Shown here piece after piece: positions 10,101-21,301 of a DNA stretch of 64,000 nucleotides. Positions within the stretch are counted from its first letter, which is position 1, and the number at the start of each line of letters is the position of its first letter. Source of the stretch: Talaromyces rugulosus (lineage: Eukaryota; Ascomycota; Eurotiomycetes; Eurotiales; Trichocomaceae); NCBI RefSeq assembly GCF_013368755.1, contig NC_049566.1, positions 4,898,001-4,962,000 of the forward strand. The letters run 5' to 3'. Position numbers and translations under genes: made by a program. The notes below the pieces were generated by a model. It made no database searches, had not been told where the DNA came from, and worked only from the letters and a program-made list of their open reading frames with translations.

Positions 10101-13100
10101 TAAATTCTATTAATAGCTATTTAAATTCTATAAATGCTACTAGCTATTTATATAGTCCTAAGTCTATAAGGAATATTATTTTTTAAATATTGTTATTTTT
10201 TATTTATAGGTTGTAGTATTTCTATTTAATATTAAATATTATTATAATTTTTATATTTTATAATAAATCTCTTTTCTATTCTTAATATAGTACTTTATTT
10301 GTATTGTTTTTGGTTATATTATTTAATTTTCAGTAGTTGATAACTATTTGTGGTAATCTATTACATTTTAATATAAATATTGCTTATATAGAAGCCTTTG
10401 CTTTTAATTCTCTGATATAACCAGCTATTAAGAATTTCTTAATGAATTCTTTAGTAGTTTAGAGTTTATTTTATAAGATTTATTATTGCTTTACTTATAG
10501 TATCTATGCTCTTATTTTAAAAGATATCTCTACTTCATATTCTTTTTTATATTATAGTAGTTGATATTCTTTTTTCACAAATAATTCAGTAAAGTTTTGA
10601 TATTTTTTTGATAGCTTATCGAGTACTTTCTTCAGTTCCTTTTTATAGATTTCTTTTAGTTTCCTTTATATTTCAATTTATTGGCCTATTTTGTTTATTT
10701 CTTTAATATATTTTATCCTCAACTACTAGTCTAGTTTAATCCCTATTTATTCTATTTATAGCATCTTCAGGTCTATTAATACTATCTTATGTTTCTAGTT
10801 AATGATAAGATTATATTTCTATAGCTATATCATTCTAAGTATAATATTGAAATTCTTTTGCTTGAATAGATTTAAATTTAGTTAGATACCTTCTTTATGT
10901 TCTTTTAATTTGATTGTGATATTTTTAGTTCATTATATGAATCCTTTGATCATAATTTATCCTTCAAAATTTTGTATAGTATGTTATAGGTTTATTTTAT
11001 ATATTTAGATCCTATTTTTCCTAACATATGCTTTGCTAATGTAATTTATTGATACTCCTGAATTAAGAAGTAGTTTGGCTTTATGTCTATTGATTGTTCC
11101 TTTAATAATAATCATAGTTTCTCTTGTTTTAATGATTGTAATAATAAGGTAATGTTCTTTTCTATGTTTTTCAAGATATCATTTCTGTGATAGAATAATT
11201 TTGGTCTAATCTTCATTGGTATAGATGATTCGTCCTTTGTAGTATAGACATTTTTTCACATAATACTGGTCAATTTTAATATTATTATAGAAAAGATACT
11301 AAATTTTTTCTATATAGCATTAATATTTGTTCCAGCCCTTTAGACAGTCTAGAATGGATTAATAGATAATTATTAGTGCTGTTAGCTTTTATTTATTCTT
11401 TTTTTTTTCTTTAAGATAAATTAGATATTTTGACTTATAGTATTGTGTCCAGTATATTTTTTTGTAATAATATTCTCTATATTGTGGATAGTATATATAT
11501 GAATATCTTTTAGTATACCCAAGTATTAAATAGTATAACTATATTCCTTTAATAAATAAGATATATTCGAATTCATTTGTGAGTGTAATGTTCTTTTTCC
11601 TATATATATTGTATTTATGAAATATCTACTTATGGCATTCTTTATATTCAAGGATATATTATTAGTATATCTAAATAAAGTCTTTCCAACATACTGGTTT
11701 AGATGGTTTATAACTACATTCTTGTTTTAGTTCTTCATAGTCAATTTCAGGGAATTCCTCTGTTGTTTTGGAGTTTTCACTATCTATTTCCAGTTCTTCT
11801 TTGCTTGTTTCTAGAATCTTAATTCTTATTTCTGGAACCGTTGTGTTAGTTCTTAAGACTAAATCCTATTCTTTCTTTATAATTAGTGGTCATTTCTGGA
11901 ACAATCTGATTATTTTATTTACTTGGTTGATCGCTCTTGCAGTATTTTTTCTAAGATTGGTTGTTCTTACTAACTATAATTGTTATAGAGTATTTAATTC
12001 TCAATCCGAGTTCTTATGGTTAACTTCCTTATTTTTTCCACTATCTTGAAATATTAGGGGATATTGGCTTTTACTTCCTAATAAAAGGTTATTAATATGT
12101 TATTTAATAGTTTTGCTATATTAATTTTCTCTACAAGGTTCTCTGATTAATCCTTTCTCTTGACCTTATTATAGATGAGGTTACACTTCTTCTAAGTTAG
12201 TATCTTCTTCCTAGGGTAGTTTCCTTTCTGAACTCTGTCTGAGGCATCCTTTAGATTGCCTAGGGCTATCTTTTAGCTTAAAATTCTTAAGTGCGTTGTA
12301 TATTTCTTTTTTTAATATTGGTCCTTAGAAGTCCTTGACTTTATTAATCTATTTATTTTCTAATTCCTTCTCTTCACTGTCTAAGGAGGTTATAATTATC
12401 TAGTGTATAGCTGTAATTTATTAATAGACTATTATTATTTTCTGAAAGCTAATATTACTGTTCTGTTTGTTTTACTCTAATTAGTACTGTTATGTAAAGT
12501 ATTCTTTTTGTCTACACTTATAATAAGCTTTGTTTTTTTTATATTTAGCCATTTTTTTCTTACTAATTATATTATTGAGCTGTATTTTAATATTACTGTT
12601 CTTATCATATTAGATTCCTTGCTTTACTAATATATTAGTATACTAAGGAAATTCTCTAATTTTTTTCTATCTTTAAAATTTCTATTACTTCTGTTTAATC
12701 TTAAATAGTTTATTATTAATCTTGACTATTATCTTAATAAATCTGTTAATATTATTGGATTAGTTAAGTTTGATAAATTCTGTCTAGACTTCTTTTTTAA
12801 GTATATTCTTAAAGATTGTAATTTAAATAATATTATTATAGTATAGTAGTATTACTATCTGTTAGAATTTAGTTGTTAACTGCTGAGTGGATCTGGTTTA
12901 TTATAGATATCTTAGTTGTCTTTCTATAGTCTATAGTTTATTAATATTTCTAAATACTTCTCTAAGTTTCTGTTTAAATATGCTGTAGTTTGAAAATAGT
13001 TCCTTGATAATAGTTCTCTAACTATCTTTATTGATAGTGTATAATTTATTTAGTATAGGCTGTATTTATTCTGTTGCTATATTGGTAAAGTATGATGTTA

Positions 13101-13563
13101 TAAAGATCATTTTCTTTTTGTTATTAGTGATTTAGTTGGCTTTGATATGTATTTCTATATTGACTAAGAATATTTTTAACTTAGATCTAGTTCTGTTAAA
13201 GGTTATAGATTTTAATAGCTTAATTCTATTACTAGCTATTCCAGCTTTATTAAGTAGTATAGCTATAACTTAAGCTTTAAGTTGGTTAATATAATTGTCT
13301 CTTTTAGTAATTACAGCTTGTAGTCTTTAAATATATTTATTTATTTAATTAATAACTTTTTCTAATATAGTGAATCTTTACTAAGTTTGTTTATTAGGTT
13401 CATCATCACTATCTTGATTGACTGGTCTTGCTTATTTTATAGGTAGGCATAGAGTTACTAGTTCTGCTGCTGGTATATTATTATTTCCTGCTATAATTAG
13501 CTTATTAGTAAGGTTTGATTGCTTATTTAATTCTTAAAACTTTATGTTATAAGGGTATTTTAT
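7133..13563 (-). pseudogene. A' gag-pol remnant
   Basis: Interior of A', about 6.4 kb, very AT-rich, with stops in all frames. Minus-strand reading follows the order Gag (about 13210-12300), protease, reverse transcriptase, RNase H and integrase (toward 8000), in register with the plus-strand remains of element A at 14181-17158, 32084-32782 and 40574-40875. The small open frame on the plus strand near 11768-12049 is an antisense shadow. No functional protein can be expected. Confidence 0.75.
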
Positions 13564-14175
13564 TATCAATTGGTTCAACAACTCATCACCAAGATATAAA
13601 TCAGGGTAGGTATTCTGCTAATAGAAGACAAGATAAGAAGTTTATATAAAGTAATTCTAGGATAAATAAAGTATTATCATAATGATAGGCTATAAAGTAT
13701 ATTAAAGAGTAATAGTAGTATACTATTTACTTAAGAGAATAAAATACATTAAACTAGATATATAATAGTAAATAAGTATCTTTATATAGCTAATCCTAAA
13801 TATAATAAGTATAGTCAAGCTTTACTTAACTATATTAATATATAGTTCCTTAGCATAGTCTTACTATATTAACTATACAGTTATGTGTCTAAGTCTATAA
13901 GGTAGATCTTTTTATATAAAGACTTTTTTTATATAGAGATCTTTTCTATATAGAATTTCTTTTTATATAGAATCTGTTTTTATATAGAAACTATTTTTAT
14001 ACAACACAGGCTTCCGTTCAATAAGTCATTCCATATAGAAGTATAAATATAGATATTTCTTCTTTCTTAGGTACAATCAGAGATTCTACCCCATAAGAAT
14101 ATCCAATAACCTTTACTTATATAACTAGCGTCCGCTGTCACATCTATTGGCTGAGCGTTATCAATTCTTATGACA
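13564..14175 (-). repeat. A' 5' LTR (right copy)
   Basis: 612 bp, starting TATCAATTGGTTC where the partner has TGTCAATCGGTTC. Differences from the left LTR are mostly C/T and G/A transitions. It ends TGACA and is followed by the GGATG target-site copy at 14176-14180. Confidence 0.88.
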
Positions 14176-14180
14176 GGATG

Positions 14181-17158
14181 GCATATTGATGATCTTTTAT
14201 TAGAAAGTGAAAACCAATACTCCCTGATATTTTAAGATAGTGGAAAAGACAAGGAAGTTGACTATAAAGACTTAGATTAAGAATTAGATACCACACAATA
14301 ATTATAGTTAGTAAAAATAACTAATCTTAGAAAAGATACTGTAAGAGCGATTAACTAAGTAAATAAAATAATTAAATTATTCTAGAAATAACTATTAATT
14401 ACAAGGAAAGAATAAAATTCAGTCCTAAGAACTAGCATAACAGTTCTAAGAATAAGAATTAAGATTCTGGAAATAAACAATAAAGACTCTAAAACAATAA
14501 AAGAATTCCCTGAAATCAACTATAAAGAACTAAAATAAGAATATAGTTATAAACTATCTAAATCAGTATATTAGGAAGATTCTATTTAGATATACTAACA
14601 ACACATCCTTAAATACAAAAAATGCTATGAGTGGATATTTTATAAATATAATATATATAGAAAAAAAAACATTATACTTATAAATAAATTTAAATATATT
14701 TTATTTATTAAAGGAATATGGTTATACTATCTAATACTTAGGTATATTAAAAGATGTTTATGTATATACTATCTATAATATAGAGAATAATATCATAAGA
14801 AGATATACTGGATATAATACTATAAATCAAAATATCTAACTTATCTCAAAGAAAAGGAAAAGAATGAATAAAAACTAATAATATTAATAATTATTTATTA
14901 ATCTATTCTAGACTGTCTGAAGGGCTGGAATGAATATTGATACTATATAGAAGAAATTTAGTATTCTTTTTATAATAGTATTGAAACTGACCAGTGCTAT
15001 GTAAAAAAATATCTATATTATAAAGGATGAGTTATCTATACTGATGAAGATTAGACTGAAATTATTCTATTATAGAAATAATATTTTGAAAGGTATAGAA
15101 AGGGATATTACTTTATTGCTATAACTATTAAGATAGAAAAAACTGTAATTATTATTAAAGAAATAATTAATAGATATAAAGCTAAATTACTTCTTAACTT
15201 AGGAGTATTAATAAATTATATTAGTGAAGTATACATTAAGAAAAATAGGATCTAAATATATAAGATAAATCTATAATATATTATACAAAATTTTAAAGGA
15301 TAAATTATAATTAAAAGATTCATATAATAAACTGAAAATATTACAATTAAATTAAGAGAATATAAAGAAAGTATTCAACTAAATTTAAGTCTGTTTAAGT
15401 GAAAGGATTTTAATATTATACTTAGAATAACATAGCTATAGAAATATAATTCTATTATTAACTAGAAATATAAGATAGTATTAATAGATTTAAAAATACT
15501 ATAAATAAAGTAAATAAGGATTAAACTGGACTAGCAGTTAAAGATAAAATATACTAAAGAAATAAATAAAATAAATTAATAAATTAAAATATAAAGAAAA
15601 CTAAAAGAAATCTATAAAAAGAAATTAAAAAAAATGCTTAATAAATTATTAGAGAAATACTAAGACTTTATTAAATTATTTATGAAAAAAGAATACTGAT
15701 TATTATAATACAAAAAAGAATATAAAGTAGAGATATCTTTTAAAGCAGGAGTATAGATACTATAAGTAAAGTAATAATAAATCTTATAAAATGAACTCTA
15801 AATTATTAAGAAATTTATTAAGAAATTTTTAACAGTCAGTTATATTAGAGAATTAAAAGCAAAGGCTTCTGTATAAGCAATATTTATATTAAAATGTGAT
15901 GGATTGCTATAAATAGTTATTGATTACTAAAAATTAAATAATATAACTGAAGATAATATAAATAAAGCATTATATTAGAAATAGAAGAGAGATTTATTAT
16001 AAGACGCAAAAATTATAATAATGTTTAATATTAAATAGGGATACTATAATCTATGAATGAAAAATGATGATATCTAGAAAATAGTATTTCTTATGGATTT
16101 GGGACTATATAAATAGCTAATAGTGTTTATAAGACTTAAATAGCTATTAATAGAATTTATAAAATTTATGATCTATATTCTATAAGAATATCTTAACCTC
16201 TTTATTATAGTATACTTTAATGATGTTATAGTCTACTTAAAAGATCTTAAGAAATATAATAACTATGTATAACTGGTTATAATAAAACTTATAAAAGCAG
16301 GATTAACTCTTAAAATTAAGAAGTATAAATTTGACACTATATAAGTTAACTATCTAGAAATAGTATATATAATAAATAGACTAGAAATATTAAAAGAAAA
16401 ATTAGATATTATCTTTGAATAGCTAATTCTAACAAATATCTATAATATATAATTTTTTCTTGGAGCCAGTAGATACATTTAATGATATCTTAAGAAATAC
16501 TTAGATGTTATAATACTAATAATAGAATTATTAAAAAAAGATGAACTATTTAATTAGATAATAAGAAGATAATAATCTTTTAAAAATATTAAAGAACTTA
16601 TTAAAATTATATTAATCTTATAACTATTTAACCTGGAATTATAAAGTATTCTATGAATAGATATATCTAGATATACTCTTAGAATAATCTATAAACAAAT
16701 TAATGAAAAGAGAGAAATATAGATTATTATATTCTACTTAAGAAAGTTTATATTAATAGAAATTAACTATGATATCTATAATTAAGAATTACTTATAATA
16801 GTTTAAGTATTTTAATAATAGTAACACTATCTCTAAGGAGTAAAATATAAAATAATTATTAAAAATAATTATTATAATTTGAAGTATTTTATGATAATAA
16901 AAGAATTATTTAGAAGATAAATATGATAGGCTAAAGAATTAGCTAAATTTAATTACAGGATTAAATATATTCTAGGAAAATAAAATATAGCTATAGATAT
17001 ATTAAGTAGACAACTAGATTACATGATTAGAATAGAATTTCCTAAGATAAATATTCTGTAAGAAGAATTAGGAGTTCTATGCTATAATCATAATGTAATC
17101 ATTGTAACTGTAATAAGAGTTATTAATAATAATCTATTCTATGAATGAATATATCAGG
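14181..17158 (+). pseudogene. Element A pol remnant: protease, reverse transcriptase, RNase H
   Basis: Continuation of A after the A' insertion. The reading resumes at GCATATTGATGATC, which fits directly onto the left flank. A protease-like LLNLGVLINYIS (LLDSGASINYIS type) lies near 15185. Reverse transcriptase remains run from about 15850 to 16480 and include FIIVYFNDVIVYLK near 16205, where the catalytic YxDD motif has become YFND. An RNase H end (ILGK then NIAIDILSRQ) lies near 16970. Stops are mostly TAG or TAA from Trp or Gln codons. The last eight bases (ATATCAGG, 17151-17158) are the target-site copy of hAT copy 1. Confidence 0.82.
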
Positions 17159-17300
17159 TAGTCTTCCGCACGACCCAGTAAAACCCAGACCCAACCCAGA
17201 CCCAACCCAGACTGGGTTGGGTTTTGGGTCAAACATGTCGACCCAGTAATGGGTCTGGGTTGGACTGGGTAACCCAGTACTGGGCCTGGGGCCCCAAATT
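17159..17300. repeat. hAT left end: inverted repeat and ACCCAG subterminal repeats
   Basis: Dense short ACCCAG, ACCCAAC and CTGGGT motifs in both orientations, including GGGTTGGGTTTTGGGTC, follow the 5' terminus. The matching right-end clusters are at about 20265-20340 and 20820-20972. Such subterminal motifs are transposase binding sites in other hAT elements. That role here is inference. Confidence 0.8.
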
Positions 17301-17442
17301 GGGTTACAAACATAACAAATATACCAAGAATTCTAATTGCATAACTTATGCATTTTGTAGTTGTATTTTTGAGTATTTACTTTACAGATTTATTAGGAAA
17401 AAAGGTAAAAGAAAAGCCTTTATTTAGAATTTACATATTTAA

Positions 17443-20056
17443 CTAATGATATTCAAATATATCATCTTCCCGGCTCTTACGTTTCCGCCCTGATACCCGT
17501 GTCTGTGTACAGGTTGGTGGTAATGACGGTGAGCCTGGACTATCTGGTTCAGCAGCAGATAAGGAAGTCGTATCTAGTCCTATATCCTCCATTTCATTCT
17601 CTGGTCCATTTTCTAGCTCATCCTCTTGCTCCTCTGTATCACTAATTGGATTGATCTCATCCTTGTTAAGCTTCTCTTCCCTTTCTTCTTTCGCCGCCTC
17701 AAGCTCATCCTGTGAGAAGAATTTTTCAAGAAGCTTTGCTTCCTGTGCCTCTATATCGAATTTGGATGTACAAAGAAACATCATCAACTCCTCAATCGTC
17801 TCGGTCTTCATTCTCCCACGACGATAGTGACAAACATCTCGAGCAGTATTAAAGAGGCGTTCCACTCCTGCACCAGTGGCTGGGAAGGAGAGCGCATCTC
17901 GCGCAAGGGCGGCAATAGCTGGAAAGCGATATTGATGCTCTTTCCAAAAGATAAGTGGCCCAACAGAAACAGTATCTAGTTTAAGATTAGTGAACTAGCA
18001 ATACATAGGTAGTGGATAATCACTGACCACTATCAAGATATTGACTAATTTCATCAGTCATCGCTCGTGGCTGTATATCCTTTCCATCAAGCATCTCCTC
18101 CAGCCTTGAGCTTGGTTGAGCTGCAGTGTGAGAGCTGTATGCATCCTGGCTTTGACTTTTTACTTGCGCTTGGTATGGGATGAGGGCTTGCTGAAAGGCG
18201 TTGCGATAGATATCTCGCCACTTCTGATCCCAATCGCTAGAGAGAAAGAATCTAAATTTATTCACTGGTGCAAGCATCGTACTGACGGCATAGATATGCC
18301 CTCGAATAGTATCGGTTTGAGCGTAGTACTCATCAAGCTTGGTCCGTCCAGCGTCCAGTGCGTCCAGCATTTGTTTCTTCCATGGGACACGCTTCCGTTG
18401 TAGCTGTGTCTGTGATCGCTCAAGATGATCAAAAAGTCGGTTGTAAATCTTGAACACATAGTGGGCAGTGACGTCTCGAGTCTTTGATAACTGGGTTGTA
18501 TAATCGAAGAACGGCTCAGTGATACAGAGAAGATAGTCAATTTGGCGCCACTCGTGCTCGCTAAGTAGCATCTCCTCACAGTCATACTCTGCACAAAATA
18601 AAGAGAAGATAGCACGTAGCCGTTTGGCCCGGCGAAGCATAAGAAATGTAGAATTCCATCGTGTTTTCACATCTTGGATGGGAACAATCTTGACGTTTGT
18701 TGTCTGAAGATTGTAGAATGTCTCTCGGCGCTGGGGGCTTGCATTTATATAAATTGCAAGATAACGTACTTTGTTCAATGTAGAAGAGATCTGACATTGC
18801 TTCGCATTCTCTTGAACCAGCCTGGACTGACTCTCTGTCCACTTTGTCTCCGCGGATTCATTGGATGGAACTGCCTTAATCCGAACAAGAAGCTGATTAA
18901 GACTGAGCTGGATAACATGGGCAAGGCATGGTATTCGTGTAATAATGACACCATCTGATAAAGCTTGTTGGAGAGACGCAGCTAATGCCTTATTGTTTGA
19001 TGCATTATCTGTGGTCAGCCCAAACACTCTATCTTCAATGTTGTTCTCTACCAGGGTTTCCATCAGAACACCACTTAAGTAAGACCCCGTATGTGTACCG
19101 TGAAGTGGCTTAAAACCAAGAAGCACCTCACGATAAACCCAATCACTGTCGATAAAATAACCAGTGATCGCCATAAATGCCTGCGAGAATGGAGATGTCC
19201 AACAGTCAAGCGCAATAGATATCTTTGAACCAGCAGGTAGCGTACGAAGAACCCGCTGCTGCCGGTCTTTGACCAAGCTCCCTAATCGGCGACGGATTGT
19301 ATCGGCAGACGGGATCACTGGAGCGACAAGAGCAGAACGCGCTTTGTAGATAATCCGCTTAAATGATGGATGCTCGATGAGGTGGAATGGTAGCCGATTG
19401 AGAGTCAGGAATTGCAAGATATCGTCTTCCCAGTCCTCTTGTAAAAAGGGTATATCTGCTGAGATTTCGCCCTAGGAAGACATACCATAGATTAGTATCT
19501 AAGTATCGTTTCACAGTCTAAAACATACCTCTTTTTGGAGAAACTTTGTAATCTCTGCCTTCTTTCCCTTCTCCGACCGTAGGCACCCAGCTGTCTTCAG
19601 ATGTTTCTGGATTGTTGATGTGCCGTGATACTGCGCTTTGCCGGAACTGTTCAGACTCAGGGAATAAGGATGCTCAAGAATCTTTCCACAGCGTTTGCAC
19701 ATGACCTTTGGTGTGCCATCTACACCCTCAGCAACCTGGTTGTAGCTATTCCAGATCACCGTGTGGCGATGTGAATCCCAGTTGATCTTTCTTTTCCGCC
19801 CATAGTCCGTCTGTAACCACCAGTCGATAAACTCGTTGTGTGACATCTTGTCGTAGAGAACAAACCTATTCCGGCGATCAGGTCCAACACGTATCAAAGA
19901 AGGAGGAACGAGGAGGTCATCTGGCCGGTGGAAGCCAGAATCAATTGTATGATGACTTGCGGATGGAGTGATTTGTTGCGTTGAGAGAGATGGAAGATCA
20001 TCAATATCTCCACTATAAAGTGACGATGTGAAGTCGGAAAGCTGGCTTTGAGACAT
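17443..20056 (-). CDS. hAT transposase with BED zinc finger, copy 1
   Basis: Predicted join(17443..17975, 18028..19471, 19529..20056), 834 aa. Introns are 19472-19528 (GTATGT...CCTAG, 57 bp) and 17976-18027 (GTCAGT...ACTAG, 52 bp), and both joins keep frame. Residues about 116-160 form a BED-type finger (C120, C123, H152, C158). The RNase-H-like core has catalytic D265 (ALDCWTS), D331 (TTDNASNN), a CLAHVIQL motif, RWNSTFLMLRR, and glutamate E696 in the C-terminal dimerisation block (RFPAIAALARDALSFPATG, then VERLF). The acidic, lysine-rich tail ends with a GRKRKSRED basic patch, a likely nuclear signal. It cuts and pastes the element. No break is seen, so it may be active. Confidence 0.92.
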
Positions 20057-20972
20057 GACAAAAGATATGTAAGCATCACGAAGGGGAGAGGTAAAGGGAA
20101 AATATGAATAACATACTGAGATGGAAAAGCACTACAATTAGAAAAATGAGAAAAATGAGAAAGTCAAGTTAATTGATATGTCAGATGGAATGAATCCTTG
20201 TCCTCTCATTCATTGGTTTGGTATACTGATATTATGTGGACCTAATGCATTATCCCTGTAATAACCCAGTAATAGCCCAGAGACAACCCAGAGAACCCAG
20301 TCAAGGCCCAGTCAAACCCCAGTCAAACCCCAATTCCCACCCCAGTTTCCCCAAGCCTAGCCAAAAAAATTCATCCCGTCCTACTTTCAAAGTTGAAGCC
20401 TTCGACTTAAATGTAGATATCTAGGTATTCTGACAAGCGTCGGAATTATCAATAGAACGGTTTGATATTCTGACAACAGTAGAACATTTAAACAGTTCAA
20501 TACATTCTAATATTCCCCGAAATATTTATTTGATTCATGTAGAAATGTATAATGTGTGAATATATGTTTAACATATATAACTACATCGGTACGACGATAG
20601 ATGCGCATTTTCCCACCACACCGTAGATACGGCCTTTCCATGTAGAACGAGGCATTGTAAAAGATAAGCAACAGTGAATTCGATATGCCCTTTTCATATT
20701 TAAGAAATTCCTTAAAGATTTCATTGATTTCCTGGTAGAAAGTGTTCTATTTCAGTGTAAACATCAAAACGGGAAAAATGACGGCGTGTAATTTAAATAA
20801 TTATACCATAATTTATGCCGGAACTGGGTCGAAATGGGTTATTTCTGGGTTTTCTGGGGCCCCAGTGACTGGGCCTGGGTTGGGCCTGGGTTATGAAGCT
20901 TCGACCCAGACCCAGACCGGGTTGGGTTTTGGGTCGTGACCTTCGACCCAAAATGGGTTATGCGGAAGTCTA
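20057..20972. other. hAT copy 1 non-coding right part and terminus
   Basis: About 0.9 kb upstream of the transposase start, containing its presumed promoter (not pinpointed), a CCCAGTCAAACCCCAG cluster at about 20265-20340 and the right subterminal cluster at 20820-20972. Short open frames here are products of the repeats, not genes. Confidence 0.7.
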
Positions 20973-20980
20973 ATATCAGG

Positions 20981-21090
20981 AAATCAATAAGGATTAAAAA
21001 ATATAAGAAGAATTACAAGCTGGACAAGTTATGAAAAATATTCAGAAAGACTTAGTGATATAGAATGGAATGATTAGAGTACCATAGAAT
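20981..21090 (+). pseudogene. Element A fragment between hAT copy 1 and element B
   Basis: 110 bp of A sequence separating the hAT target-site copy (20973-20980) from the 5' LTR of B. It ends in AGAAT (21086-21090), the target-site copy of B. The A integrase region resumes at 32084. Confidence 0.75.
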
Positions 21091-21301
21091 TGTGAGGCCG
21101 TGAGACCTTCGGGACGCACCAGATGCCGCACCTCGCTACACTAGCCTCACAGAGGGTTGCCAAGCCACTAATGAAGCGGTATATATATACTGACCTTCAC
21201 ACAGGGATTGCCGAAGGTCAGCAATCAATTTAACTACCTAGCGAACCATAGCTTTACTATCAAATCCAACTCTTGCCTGCTCTCTATATAATATCCTCAC
21301 A
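21091..21301 (+). repeat. Element B 5' LTR
   Basis: 211 bp. Begins TGTGAGGCCGTGAG and ends TATCCTCACA. It is paired with 31869-32078, and mismatches are C/T or G/A in both directions, so each LTR mutated independently. Confidence 0.92.

Larger units (their letters stand above)
6508..14175 (-). mobile_element. Element A': inverted Ty3/gypsy copy with both LTRs
   Basis: A full-length but heavily decayed LTR retrotransposon of 7668 bp. The LTRs are 6508-7119 and 13564-14175, each 612 bp and in direct orientation. The left one begins TGTCAATCGG and the right one ends TTATGACA. GGATG lies immediately before (6503-6507) and after (14176-14180), a 5-bp target-site duplication. Coding remnants run on the minus strand, and a purine tract next to the left LTR (minus-strand CAAAGAAGGGGAT, 7120-7132) confirms that orientation. 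It sits inside element A of the same family: A sequence on the two sides joins without loss. Confidence 0.9.
17159..20972 (-). mobile_element. hAT transposon, copy 1 (intact)
   Basis: 3814 bp. Imperfect terminal inverted repeats: left TAGTCTTCCGCACGACCCA, right end (complement) TAGACTTCCGCATAACCCA. An 8-bp target-site duplication ATATCAGG occurs at 17151-17158 and 20973-20980. Eight bases and these termini are diagnostic of hAT. Both ends are filled with ACCCAG/CTGGGT subterminal repeats. It holds one three-exon transposase gene on the minus strand. A second copy, differing by one visible base insertion, lies 7.3 kb away. Confidence 0.96.

Noticed and set aside
11768..12049. 93-aa open frame on the plus strand in A'
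   Set aside because: It is the reverse strand of the decayed gag-pol junction of A'. Composition is that of AT-rich antisense sequence.
17159..17300. Telomere-like or CRISPR-like GGGTT repeats
   Set aside because: Units are irregular, in both orientations, and bounded by the hAT termini and 8-bp duplications. No TTAGGG array and no spacers.
17224..17427. 67-aa frame, repeated at 24571-24774
   Set aside because: Formed by the GGGT/ACCC subterminal repeats and 3' end of the hAT. Not a second transposon gene.
18020..19417. Separate 465-aa gene in the hAT
   Set aside because: It is exon 2 of one transposase. Clean GT-AG introns join it in frame to the BED-finger exon and the dimerisation exon.
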